Below the pieces are notes generated by a model, which worked only from the letters and a program-made list of their open reading frames with translations, was not told the DNA's origin and did not search any database. The position numbers and the translations under genes were made by a program. A stretch of DNA of 37,874 nt from Desulfomonilaceae bacterium (GTDB lineage: Bacteria; Desulfobacterota; Desulfomonilia; Desulfomonilales; Desulfomonilaceae), in assembly GCA_031082285.1 (NCBI GenBank), contig JAVHLK010000032.1, positions 1 through 37,874 of the forward strand, read 5' to 3'. This document shows, one piece after another, positions 1 through 7,305 of the stretch; the first letter of the stretch is position 1, and every line of letters begins with the position of its first letter.

Positions 1-1028
1 GCAGTGGCCATGGTGGGAAGAGCGAGAAAGAACCCGTCGTATCCTTGCTGCATGAGACGATGCAGGAGCACGATCGCGGCTTCGGTCTTGCCGGAGCCGG
101 TGATGTCCTCGATGATCCACAGCTGGGGTCCCGCGCCGATATCGCACTGACTGACATGGGCCTGGAGAGGACTTGGCCAGAAATCCTTGAGCTCGGGAAA
201 CAGGCCGGCCATCCCGGAAAACTGCCTACGCTTCACCGGGAGTATGCCTGCCTCGTCCACCGCGCGCTCCGCAGAATCGCATGCCCTCAGCCAGTAATCA
301 TCCAAGACCATTTCGTCCGAGCAATAAGGAAAGAAATCAGAATTGGATCCGATCCAGTCACAGACCACCGCAAATCCCGAAAGAAGCCAGGACCGTACCT
401 TCAACGCGTCATAGAGCGTCCCGAGATCCTGCGGCAGTGGGACCGGCTCCCGGACAAACAGTCTTGCGCAATCATAGAGGAACGCAATGGCGGCTTCCAC
501 GTCCTCATCGAGAAACTGCTCGCACGTGAGGACATCCCCGCTGTCGGCAGGCAGGCCGTGGTGACCGAGGAAGGGTTGTGCGAGCGGCAGGATATAGTTG
601 CCAATCCTGTGGGCGTCATCGGATTCGCCTTGAAAGACTGCGGAAGAACACATGCATTCCAAGAGTCGATCTTCCCACAGAGCCAGTCCAACGTCAGTGT
701 GGCGGCGTGAGTACGGCCTCATGCGGAGGGCTCGCCGCAGGATCTTTACGGCTTCTTCCACGAGACTCTGAAATGGTATACTAAACTTCCCTATGTCATG
801 CAGCGCGAGGAAGAGAATAACCAGCGTGTCAACATCCTCCGGTTTGAGAGGAAGATGCCCGCAGACCCGTTGCTGCAGCTGCGCGTCACGGTTCAACAGC
901 ACTCGACCCACAGCGGCCACGTCGAGGCAGTGATAGGGTAGCAGATGGAGGGTTTGCACGTGCTCGTCTTTGTCGCGCATCACCTTCCCCCAGTATTGGA
1001 AGTATGCCCTGCTTCGGTTGGAGTTCAT
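1..1028 (-). CDS. cas3: CRISPR-associated nuclease/helicase Cas3, N-terminal part (runs off left edge)
   Basis: The minus strand reads open without a stop from ATG 1028 to base 1 (342 codons), so the 3' part of the gene lies outside the window. Cas3 is the nuclease-helicase recruited by Cascade to degrade target DNA in type I CRISPR systems. An N-terminal HD nuclease domain is visible: H33 in LPYH, H77-D78 in ALHDIGKF, H110 in RRHTDVG, H156-H157 in GHHGLP and D224 in CDWIGSN. The helicase follows with Walker A ITGSGKTEAA at about 309-318 and the typical FFLALPTMATA strand. No frameshift is seen, so the visible half looks functional. A start at 1028 fits the family, where WGK follows within about 15 residues. 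The adjacent repeat pair points to subtype I-E; the Cascade genes would lie to the left, out of view. Confidence 0.93.
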   Translation of the reverse strand, partial: MNSNRSRAYFQYWGKVMRDKDEHVQTLHLLPYHCLDVAAVGRVLLNRDAQLQQRVCGHLPLKPEDVDTLVILFLALHDIGKFSIPFQSLVEEAVKILRRALRMRPYSRRHTDVGLALWEDRLLECMCSSAVFQGESDDAHRIGNYILPLAQPFLGHHGLPADSGDVLTCEQFLDEDVEAAIAFLYDCARLFVREPVPLPQDLGTLYDALKVRSWLLSGFAVVCDWIGSNSDFFPYCSDEMVLDDYWLRACDSAERAVDEAGILPVKRRQFSGMAGLFPELKDFWPSPLQAHVSQCDIGAGPQLWIIEDITGSGKTEAAIVLLHRLMQQGYDGFFLALPTMAT

Positions 1029-1153
1029 GGCGTCGTCCTTCGTGTAGAGGCTTGTGCGCGTCAGAAACATGACAAAGCGACAGTGTGGTCTGTCACGTTT
1101 GTGATACGTTTACCCGCGAAAACAAGGGTTCTCGGTCTCGAAAGTCCACCGCA

Positions 1154-1244
1154 CGATCCGACCCCACGTATGTGGGGAACTGTTCTTATCCGTCCAGTGA
1201 AAACGACGTATTATCCGGTTCATCCCCACGAGCCGTGGGGAAGC
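1154..1244 (-). CRISPR. Minimal degenerate CRISPR: repeat-spacer-repeat, type I-E repeat class
   Basis: Two 29-nt units (1154-1182 and 1216-1244) each carry the palindromic core CCCCAC-N4-GTGGGG, with core starts exactly 62 nt apart; this is the 29 + 33 spacing of type I-E arrays. Read on the minus strand, the 1216-1244 unit ends in GATGAACCG, the expected crRNA handle. The 1182-1154 unit has a degenerate 3' end (TCGGATCG), as terminal repeats often do. One 33-nt spacer lies at 1183-1215. No further repeat occurs at +/-62 nt. It sits 126 bp upstream of cas3 on the same strand. It may be a decayed array end, or a regulatory mini-CRISPR of the kind reported for Cas autoregulation. Confidence 0.75.
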
Positions 1245-1784
1245 ATGGCGCGCGATCTGTCCTGTTATGGGAACGCGATGAACCATTGCATGCCCGTCTC
1301 GATACCGCAAGGGAAGAAGCGGCACTTCGGAAGGGAGACGTGGAGGAGAAAACGCACGATGAACCGGCGTGTTTGGGCCTCTGGAATGCGTTTGGCTGGT
1401 AACACGCTTAACCTCCTTGAGCGGTCTCTTTAAAAGACGTTTTATCCTTAGCATGAGCTAAGCATGATCTTAATGTAATCTGTACCGGCCAAAATTGCAA
1501 CCCCTTTCCAACGGTTTTCTCTAGTTCTCGCATTATCATCGTCATCTTTCACAATTGCCCATAAGCCGGGACATAAGTCATGCACAAGTGAGCGAGCTAG
1601 TACCTTGGCCCGGCGCTTTATGCCAACCTGGCAGCTCATGCAGGCCAAGACCTCCCGGGTTTGGTCGTCCGGGGCTTTTGCCTCGTCTCTCGGTCTGCAT
1701 TTCTCACCCACATCCCTGAATGCCCTCTACCATCGCGCCGACCAATGTCATATGAGGTCATTTCAGAAGATTTTTTCTTGAGGT
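1245..1784. other. Non-coding stretch, no gene recognised
   Basis: Open frames here on both strands have no recognisable product; the minus-strand frame gives SPHTWG-type peptides, the usual by-product of translating type I-E CRISPR repeats. GATGAACC (1277) and GATGAACCG (1358-1366) recur on the plus strand, matching the crRNA-handle end of the repeat, but without the hairpin core. I see no promoter or RNA gene I can support. Confidence 0.4.
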
Positions 1785-1879
1785 AAGACGAAACCCGCAC
1801 GCGACCATGCACCGGGAGGCATTCTCTACGCCAACTGGAGCCGAGGGGCGGAATCGAACCACCCCACAAGGACTTTCAG
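1785..1879 (-). pseudogene. tRNA-Phe 3' fragment with terminator (candidate attachment site)
   Basis: Bases 1836-1879 match the 3' 45 nt of the intact tRNA-Phe at 4276-4320 (CCA, acceptor 3' strand, T-arm, variable loop, start of the anticodon arm) with one gap and a few mismatches, in the same orientation. Bases 1785-1802 match 17 of 18 bases of the terminator region downstream of that tRNA (4224-4241). The 5' half of the tRNA is absent. An isolated 3' tRNA fragment in direct orientation to an intact copy is the usual footprint of a tyrosine-recombinase integration. A decayed gene duplication is the alternative. Confidence 0.65.
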
Positions 1880-2009
1880 ACGCGAAGTCCCTCTGACTTG
1901 GATTTAGGAGCCGGTTCTTGCGAAGGCCCTGGGAATTCGCAGCCTACTCGGTAGAGATTGTGCTTACATATCGGCAACCTCAAATACCCGGCATATCGTT
2001 GCATAAATA

Positions 2010-2043
2010 CCCTCACCCCAACCCTCTCCCAGAGGGCGAGGGA
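2010..2043. repeat. REP-like palindrome (CCTCACCCCAACCCTCTCCC family)
   Basis: CCTCACCCCAACCCTCTCCC followed by AGAGGGCGAGGGAG forms an imperfect inverted repeat (CCCTCNCC.../...GGGCGAGGG). This palindrome family is widespread in intergenic DNA of Proteobacteria and gives the tell-tale HPNPLPEGEG peptide when translated. No gene lies between 1880 and 2457 that I can support. Confidence 0.6.
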
Positions 2044-2457
2044 GCAAGCGGATTTCGCCCATTGAGAGATGTAAAGCCAATTACGTACCGATGTACTGGT
2101 CTGCTGCGACTCGGAATAATCGGCATCGTTTACGTGTGCTAATCTTAAAGTAACCTTCGGCCTTTGCCGCCCATTCAGCGGTTATGAGCTTAGAGACTTG
2201 GCCAAGAGACTTTGCATCTTGTGGGCGGATCTCGATTCCCCATGTATGGAAACTGTTCCATAGAATGGTTTCCCGTCCTACCTCTTCTCAATTGCTTCGG
2301 GCTGTGGCACCACGAGAGGGATGCAGACGGGCTTCGCCTTCAGAGGGCCTGTGGATGCATCGTTCCTCATAGTGAACCTTTGCGGCGTCCAAGATCTTGG
2401 GGTGGCATGCATCTTGATACATGGTATAAAGACCGTCAATACCGTGAGGGGGGTTCC

Positions 2458-2691
2458 ATGACGAGAAAGGAACAGGTGGAGGCCGCACGGATGCTCCTGG
2501 AAGAAATCAAACTCGATCCCCGTTCGTATACGGCACGGGGACGGCAGCAAGCGCGAGAAACCGCGAGGATCAGCTGCAGCCTGCCGGCCGACGTGGTCAC
2601 ACGTCTGGACCGATTGGGAAACGCGAGATCCCACCATGTGGAGAAGGCGCTTAAGCTGTATTTGCTTCTGACGGAAGGAAAGAGAAGTTGA
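2458..2691 (+). CDS. Small ribbon-helix-helix (CopG/Arc-type) DNA-binding protein
   Basis: This 77-residue protein has a C-terminal segment with the ribbon-helix-helix pattern: a beta strand RISCSLP at about 38-44, then helix A DVVTRLDRLGN, a turn, and helix B SHHVEKALKLYLL. Such proteins are dimeric repressors or the antitoxin half of toxin-antitoxin pairs. The N-terminal 35 residues are charged and helical. The start at 2458 was chosen because a strong ribosome-binding site (GAGGGGGG) lies 4-5 nt upstream; the frame is open further upstream but without a better start. No toxin gene is adjacent, so it is either an orphan or a regulator. It lies inside the segment bracketed by the tRNA-Phe repeats. 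Confidence 0.65.
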   Translation: MTRKEQVEAARMLLEEIKLDPRSYTARGRQQARETARISCSLPADVVTRLDRLGNARSHHVEKALKLYLLLTEGKRS

Positions 2692-2774
2692 GCCCGTAGA
2701 GTATGGACCCGCCTATACGCGCCGGCACCGATGCAGACAACGGTGTAGACGGAGCGCACCCCGCATTTTTCTTG

Positions 2775-2816
2775 TTGAAATCCAGTATATTCTGAGCTAT
2801 CCTACACCGTAGGATA
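2775..2816 (+). promoter_or_regulatory. Sigma70-type promoter overlapped by a perfect dyad operator
   Basis: TTGAAA (2775-2780) is followed after 17 nt by TATCCT (2798-2803). The -10 box forms the left arm of a perfect inverted repeat, TATCCTAC-ACC-GTAGGATA (2798-2816). A repressor bound to the dyad would block the promoter. It reads toward the receiver-protein gene about 40 nt downstream. Confidence 0.6.
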
Positions 2817-2855
2817 ACATCCCCGGTATCACACAAATAACCTGTAGCCATCTCG

Positions 2856-3308
2856 ATGACGAGTGTTTCAGGCTCCGCTCCTACCGGAGACCTGGGATAC
2901 CACGGCAAAACAATGATGGGATGCCGAGAACAGAGTGGTTCCGCGACGATTCTCCTGGTTGAAGATGAATTGCTGATAACTGATCTGACAAGGAGGATCT
3001 TGGAGAGATCCGGATACTCGGTGCTGTCCGCAGCGAATGGGACGGATGCATTGAGCCTCTACGAGAAGGAGAGGCAGACCATATCCCTGGTAATTCTCGA
3101 TCTTATCCTGCCCGGCATGGGGGGTATTCAGTGTCTTGAAAAGCTTCGCGAGGTCGATCCCACGGTGAAGATCCTGGTCACCACCGGCCATCCGATCATC
3201 GGCGCCGAGAGACAGGCAATCGAATCGGGAGCACGAGGCTTCCTGCACAAGCCGTTCACCATGAAGCAGATGCTCACGGCTGTTCGTGCAGTCCTGGACA
3301 CTGAATGA
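2856..3308 (+). CDS. Stand-alone response regulator receiver protein
   Basis: The protein consists of one CheY-like receiver domain with no output domain. Visible hallmarks are the acidic pair in LLVEDE, the phosphoacceptor Asp in LVILDLILPGM, the Thr in ILVTTGH and the Lys in FLHKPF. It would be phosphorylated by a histidine kinase that is not in this window. The start is uncertain: ATG 2856 adds about 20 non-family residues, while ATG 2913 or 2916 leaves a more typical receiver length; none has a clear ribosome-binding site. It is transcribed from a dyad-overlapped promoter and followed by the periplasmic chaperone-like gene 111 nt downstream, suggesting an envelope-stress or phospho-relay role (inference). 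Confidence 0.85.
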   Translation: MTSVSGSAPTGDLGYHGKTMMGCREQSGSATILLVEDELLITDLTRRILERSGYSVLSAANGTDALSLYEKERQTISLVILDLILPGMGGIQCLEKLREVDPTVKILVTTGHPIIGAERQAIESGARGFLHKPFTMKQMLTAVRAVLDTE

Positions 3309-3419
3309 CGGCTCTTCCAATTGACGCAAAGCGATCCGCACAGAATTTTCCCACGTGGATTTAACATTCGCCGGGCCGAGCTGTCTACCAATATACAGTC
3401 AAATTACACAAGGAGAAGA

Positions 3420-3953
3420 ATGATGAGAATGAGAACACTGTTGATCGCGTCGTTGGCGGCCGTGCTGGCCTTAGGTGTTGTGGTCGCCCAGGCGGAACCC
3501 CTTCAGATCGCAAGAGCGGAAAAAGGCGGCGGAGAGACCATAGGCTCCCCGGGCGAGCGGGAGTTTGCACCCGGGCCCCGGTGGCACAAGGGTAAGCGCT
3601 TCGGGCCGTACGAGCGACTTGGGCTGACCAAGGAACAGAAGAAGGATATGCGAGCGCTTACCGCCGCGTTTATGAACGATACCAGATCCGCACGGACCAC
3701 CAAGATGGCACTCAAGGACGAAAAGAAGGCCATGATCATCGGCGGCAAGATCGACTTCACCCGTCTGGCTGCAATTGACGACGAACTCGTGAAGGTCAAG
3801 GGCCAAATCATGACGGAGCGCCTGAAGATGAAACGGGCTCGGCTGGAGCTGCTGACCGACGAGCAGAGGGACGTCCTGGCGGATTTCATGGCCAAGAAGA
3901 TCATGAAAAAGAAGCACCACGGCACGCATCACGGCATGCATCGAGGACGCTGA
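3420..3953 (+). CDS. Spy/CpxP-family periplasmic protein, His-rich C-terminus
   Basis: The start at 3420 (or 3423) follows the ribosome-binding site AAGGAG and opens with a signal peptide (MMRMRTLLIASLAAVLALG..., predicted cleavage after AQA). The mature part is helical and highly charged, and carries the two LTxxQ motifs of the Spy/CpxP/zinc-resistance family: LTKEQ at about 61-65 and LTDEQ near the C-terminus. The last 15 residues are Lys/His-rich (KKKHHGTHHGMHRGR), which could bind metal. Family members are ATP-independent periplasmic chaperones or inhibitors of envelope-stress kinases. The preceding receiver protein may belong to the same circuit. Total length is 177 residues, normal for the family. 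Confidence 0.8.
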   Translation: MMRMRTLLIASLAAVLALGVVVAQAEPLQIARAEKGGGETIGSPGEREFAPGPRWHKGKRFGPYERLGLTKEQKKDMRALTAAFMNDTRSARTTKMALKDEKKAMIIGGKIDFTRLAAIDDELVKVKGQIMTERLKMKRARLELLTDEQRDVLADFMAKKIMKKKHHGTHHGMHRGR

Positions 3954-3975
3954 TAGAGCAGTGTCGGTAACCCGG

Positions 3976-4001
3976 GCACGTGTTTCCGCAACAACACGTG
4001 C
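3976..4001. other. Hairpin downstream of the Spy-like gene
   Basis: GCACGTGTT and AACACGTGC form a perfect 9-bp stem with an 8-nt loop, 22 bp after the stop codon. There is no T-tract, so it is a possible mRNA 3'-end structure rather than a classical terminator. A second dyad (CCGGCGT/ACGCCGG) lies at 4033-4056. Confidence 0.45.
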
Positions 4002-4062
4002 TCACCACCCGATCTCCGTACGGTATGGAGCCCCGGCGTGCCTATCGTGACGCCGGCATCGG

Positions 4063-4079
4063 AAAAGCCCCGAAGGGGC
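4063..4079 (-). terminator. Intrinsic terminator for leftward transcription
   Basis: On the minus strand GCCCC-TTC-GGGGC is followed by TTTT; the loop is a C(UUCG)G-type tetraloop. It lies downstream of tRNA-Phe and its first terminator. Confidence 0.55.
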
Positions 4080-4221
4080 CTCACTCAGTACCACATCCTT
4101 TGAACGACGGGCTCTGTCGAACTGAAAGGTTCGAGCATCGGCCCGTCACGTCACCGGTCCTCCTTCGGCGAGGCGCTTCGTCATTCCCCCTGCTCGTCGT
4201 CCGAGGACCGGTTTTCCGCCA

Positions 4222-4259
4222 AAAAGACAAAACCCGCACGCCACAATGTAACGCACGGG
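4222..4259 (-). terminator. Intrinsic terminator of tRNA-Phe
   Basis: On the minus strand CCCGTGCG (4259-4252) pairs with CGTGCGGG (4240-4233), including two G-U pairs, and is followed by TTTTGTCTTTTT. It begins 17 nt after the tRNA 3' end. A diverged copy accompanies the tRNA fragment at 1785-1835. Confidence 0.7.
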
Positions 4260-4275
4260 CTCATCCATACGAAAA

Positions 4276-4351
<76 letters not shown>

Positions 4352-4365
4352 TTCGGCATCGGCCC

Positions 4366-4394
4366 ATGATAGTCGGAGCGATCTTTCGTGTCAA
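4366..4394 (-). promoter_or_regulatory. tRNA-Phe promoter
   Basis: The minus strand reads TTGACA-N17-TATCAT (-35 at 4394-4389, -10 at 4371-4366), a consensus -35 with optimal spacing. The -10 ends 14 nt before the mature tRNA 5' end. Confidence 0.85.
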
Positions 4395-4461
4395 TGAAAT
4401 TCAGAACACGTGAGCACCGTGTGCAGATTCACGGGCGGGACCGATGAATGCGGCCGGCGGG

Positions 4462-6312
4462 TCAATTCCTCTTGAGGTATTCGTGCGCGAAGTTGCGGAT
4501 GCCCTTGTTCTGAAGCATATGGAAGGTGCGCATCCTCTTGACGTGGATCGGGTTGAGAGAGCCCAGAGGGATGTAAATGATCCGTTTCCCCATGCTCTTG
4601 GCCAGCTTCTTCCATTTTGCGGGCGGAGGCTTCTTGCTCACATAGACGATGCCGGGCTTCTCGGAATACGCGATGCCGGCGACCAGCAGACGTTCGTGCC
4701 TCGTCGGAACGAAATCAAAGTCAGGGTCCATCCAGATGTCGAACATCCGCATGGGAGGATAGGACATGACGAATCCGCCGTGCTCGAGCCTGGAGATGCC
4801 CGGGCCGACGATTTCCGCGCCGGGAAGCGTGGAGTAAAACGCCATGTCGGATTCCTGAGAGTGCTCGCCAAGCCACGTCATCTGGAACGGGTACCGCACG
4901 GTTTTCTCGTCCTCGTCGAAGATCACCACCACTGAGCCGAATTCGAGCCCGCCCTGATCGTCGGTCTTGACGTAGATGCGCTGTTCGTAGAATCTCCTCA
5001 AGGTTTCCCGCACGTCGGGTCCGCCGCCGAAATCCGCGACAAAGGGTTCGGCATCCGTCTGCACGGCCTGGAGGATGTGATTCGCGTGCTTGATCAACGT
5101 ACCGCCCCACTTCTCCACTTCAACGTCCTCGGGCGGATACGAACAGATATCGAGTTCGTTGGGGTCGGCAGTCTCCCACTTGCGCTTGAGATGGTCCTTC
5201 CATTTGGACGTGTTCACCGCTTTCATGCGGTACCGTCGAGCGGTGTGAAAGAGCGTCCTCAACTTCTTGTGGAGGATGATCTTGTGACCGTGGAACATGA
5301 GGTTGTCTTCGTCCAAGAGCACCGCGGACGGGTCCAAAGGGTCGTGAGCCCAGGCATAATCCGAGAGGTATTCGTGGACGTGATACGCGAAATCTTCATC
5401 CATTGCAGAGCGCGCGGCCGCCACGAGATGGTACAGATCGGGAAGCATCTCCCCCTTGAAGTTGAGCCACTTTCTGAGGAATTTCGACCAGGTGACTCTC
5501 ACATAATCGGGCACGTCCTGATGGGTCTGGCGCGTGAAATACGCCGCGGACGCCGCCATGAGCGAAATGATCAACTCGTGGCGATTGTCCGGGTGAGGAC
5601 TGTCCGGCTCCTTGCGCCAATTCTCGAAGACTTCGGTGAGTTTGGGTATTTCGGTAAACCCCTTCTTCAACGAGTCGGGGTGGACCGGAGCGGTGATCGC
5701 GGCCGATACCCCGGTCTTCATCAACGGCAGCGCCTGAGGCGTCTCGAGCTTCTTCAGTATCCCGGGAATGTGGGCCAGTCCTCCCACGAACAGCACGTTG
5801 TCGAACTCCGCGGCCGCCTGCTGCAACTGAGAGGCCATGAAGGTCTCGCGACGTGAGTTCTCCTCGTCGTCGGCCGGAGGTCGCTGGACCAGGATCTTTT
5901 CAATGAACGTTTTCTGACCGATTGCGTCGATGAAGTACGCATCGGGGAGAGCATCCATGAAGAGCGGGTAGCGCATGCTCAACGGGTCTATCATGCGGAG
6001 CGGGATGTGTTCCGTCAGCGCGGAACGAGCCGCTTCCTGGACCCCGTCGGCTCCCTCGACGATCAGTACGGCATTCTCCTTGCCCGCGGTTTCGTACAGG
6101 ATCACGGAATGATATGGAAGCTGCTTCAGGGCTGAGACGATGTGATTCCGCAAGGCATTGGGCAGTTCGACACAGATGCAATCGGGTCTCTCCCTCCGGA
6201 TGTATGAATGCACCAGGACGGAGAACTCCATCCGGTAGTGAACCACGCCGATGAGGGTGATGTTCCTGAACCTGACCAGGTCAGACGAGTTTTGGCCCAT
6301 CAAGTGTGCCAC
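4462..6312 (-). CDS. Large protein with TraB/ChaN-like N-terminal domain; C-terminal 400 residues unrecognised
   Basis: This 616-residue cytosolic protein has no signal peptide or membrane segment. Its first ~200 residues show the TraB-type pattern: IGVVHYR (H25), a helix, then RPDCICVELP (E49), and NVLFVGGLAHIPGIL at about 172-186 resembling the VGxGHxxGI end of the domain. TraB/EreA/ChaN relatives include putative metallo-hydrolases. The remaining ~400 residues (helical centre, then a beta-rich part) match nothing I can name. Start GTG 6312 is supported by GGAG 6 nt upstream. It overlaps the stop of the MoxR ATPase gene by 32 bp, so the two are translationally coupled. TraB-like proteins of the DUF5682 type are known partners of MoxR and VWA proteins in predicted conflict systems, but no VWA gene is present here. 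Confidence 0.6.
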   Translation of the reverse strand: MAHLMGQNSSDLVRFRNITLIGVVHYRMEFSVLVHSYIRRERPDCICVELPNALRNHIVSALKQLPYHSVILYETAGKENAVLIVEGADGVQEAARSALTEHIPLRMIDPLSMRYPLFMDALPDAYFIDAIGQKTFIEKILVQRPPADDEENSRRETFMASQLQQAAAEFDNVLFVGGLAHIPGILKKLETPQALPLMKTGVSAAITAPVHPDSLKKGFTEIPKLTEVFENWRKEPDSPHPDNRHELIISLMAASAAYFTRQTHQDVPDYVRVTWSKFLRKWLNFKGEMLPDLYHLVAAARSAMDEDFAYHVHEYLSDYAWAHDPLDPSAVLLDEDNLMFHGHKIILHKKLRTLFHTARRYRMKAVNTSKWKDHLKRKWETADPNELDICSYPPEDVEVEKWGGTLIKHANHILQAVQTDAEPFVADFGGGPDVRETLRRFYEQRIYVKTDDQGGLEFGSVVVIFDEDEKTVRYPFQMTWLGEHSQESDMAFYSTLPGAEIVGPGISRLEHGGFVMSYPPMRMFDIWMDPDFDFVPTRHERLLVAGIAYSEKPGIVYVSKKPPPAKWKKLAKSMGKRIIYIPLGSLNPIHVKRMRTFHMLQNKGIRNFAHEYLKRN

Positions 6313-7123
6313 GATTTTCTCCGGTTACTTGTTGTATCGACTGGTCAAGGGCCTTGCGTTCGTCGGTGCTCTTGTCGAACTTGAGGAGCCTGTAGGCGTA
6401 CCGAGCGATGTTCAATCCGTCACGGACGCTCAGGTCCTCATCTCTTGCGTGGGATACCTGGAGCAGCTCGACCACCTGGCGAATCAGGTCGTCGGAAGGC
6501 CCGTCCAGTTTGCCGCGCAGGATGCGATACTCCTCTTCACGGGTGGGGAAGTCCATATGGATGGCGGGCTGAAGTCGGGAATGGATGTACTCGGGCACCT
6601 CGAAGGTGGACGCATCTTCGTTCATGGTGACGCAGACGCGAAATTCCGGCGCAGCCTTGATCTCCACACCCGCGACAATGGAATAGACGCTGCGACGCAT
6701 GTCCAGGAGGGGCGCAATTGATGCCCAGCTCTTTTCGCTCATGCGGTTGCCCTCGTCCAGGAGGCAAATGCCGCCGCGTATCATGGCGGTCACGAGAGGT
6801 GAAGCCACGTAGCGAATCTTTCCGTTGTCCGCGATGACCGGTGATATGATCAGGTCTTCCGGTTTGGTGTCCACGGTGCATTGCGTAATGTACAGGTCCT
6901 GCTTCATGTGCTTGGCCGCGGTGATGGCCAGGGAAGTCTTCCCCACGCCGGGCTTTCCCAGGATCCTCGGCTGCATGGCCGGATCCGATCCATCCTCGGA
7001 CCATGCCGCAAGAAGCTGAGTGAGCGGCTCTTGCATTCCCACCCAATCTACGTCCAGCGAGGGCGGATCCACCAAATGAATCTCCACGCCTTTCATGGTT
7101 ATGGTGTCGGGGCGTTGGGCCAT
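6281..7123 (-). CDS. MoxR-type AAA+ ATPase
   Basis: The 280-residue protein is a single AAA+ module of the MoxR/AAA_5 type: Walker A GKPGVGKT at 56-63, Walker B GGICLLDE at 117-124, sensor-1 TMNED near 168, and an arginine-finger region SRLQP. MoxR ATPases act as chaperones that remodel or activate a partner, usually a VWA-domain protein. The start at 7123 is supported by GGGAGA about 8-9 nt upstream; a longer in-frame version (to 7198) lacks this support. It is the first gene of a two-gene unit with the TraB-like protein (32-bp overlap), driven by a consensus promoter 120 bp upstream. The TraB-like protein is the obvious client (inference). Confidence 0.88.
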   Translation of the reverse strand: MAQRPDTITMKGVEIHLVDPPSLDVDWVGMQEPLTQLLAAWSEDGSDPAMQPRILGKPGVGKTSLAITAAKHMKQDLYITQCTVDTKPEDLIISPVIADNGKIRYVASPLVTAMIRGGICLLDEGNRMSEKSWASIAPLLDMRRSVYSIVAGVEIKAAPEFRVCVTMNEDASTFEVPEYIHSRLQPAIHMDFPTREEEYRILRGKLDGPSDDLIRQVVELLQVSHARDEDLSVRDGLNIARYAYRLLKFDKSTDERKALDQSIQQVTGENRGTLDGPKLV

Positions 7124-7242
7124 TGTCTTTTGTCTCCCGATTCCTACGTTCAATAAGCTCACCGGTACGTGCCGCGAAGCTCCGGCGATACATACCAAAC
7201 GGCTTTACCGCTAGTCGCATCCCGTACGGCGCTTCGTTCCTC

Positions 7243-7271
7243 ATTCTAGTTCACGGAGGTGAGAGTGTCAA
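7243..7271 (-). promoter_or_regulatory. Promoter of the MoxR-TraB unit
   Basis: The minus strand reads TTGACA-N17-TAGAAT (-35 at 7271-7266, -10 at 7248-7243). It is near-consensus and leaves a leader of about 115 nt before the MoxR start at 7123. Confidence 0.75.
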
Positions 7272-7305
7272 CTCAGGGGCGGGGAAGCGCGGTCGCTGCC
7301 CAGCG

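Noticed and set aside
45-710. Plus-strand open frame of 221 codons
   Set aside because: It is antisense to cas3, whose HD and Walker A motifs read cleanly on the minus strand.
1029-1153. Spacer match to the cas3 promoter as proof of autoregulation
   Set aside because: Only a 6-nt ATACGT match outside the seed was found; not enough.
945-1454. Overlapping frames on both strands across the CRISPR remnant
   Set aside because: The peptides (SPHTWG, SPRLVGMNR type) are the known artefact of translating type I-E repeats; no ribosome-binding site or family.
2212-2457. N-terminal extension of the ribbon-helix-helix gene
   Set aside because: The extension has no family similarity and the strong GAGGGGGG site marks ATG 2458.
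5077-5856. 259-codon plus-strand frame
   Set aside because: Antisense to the TraB-like gene, mirror of its codon bias, no motif.
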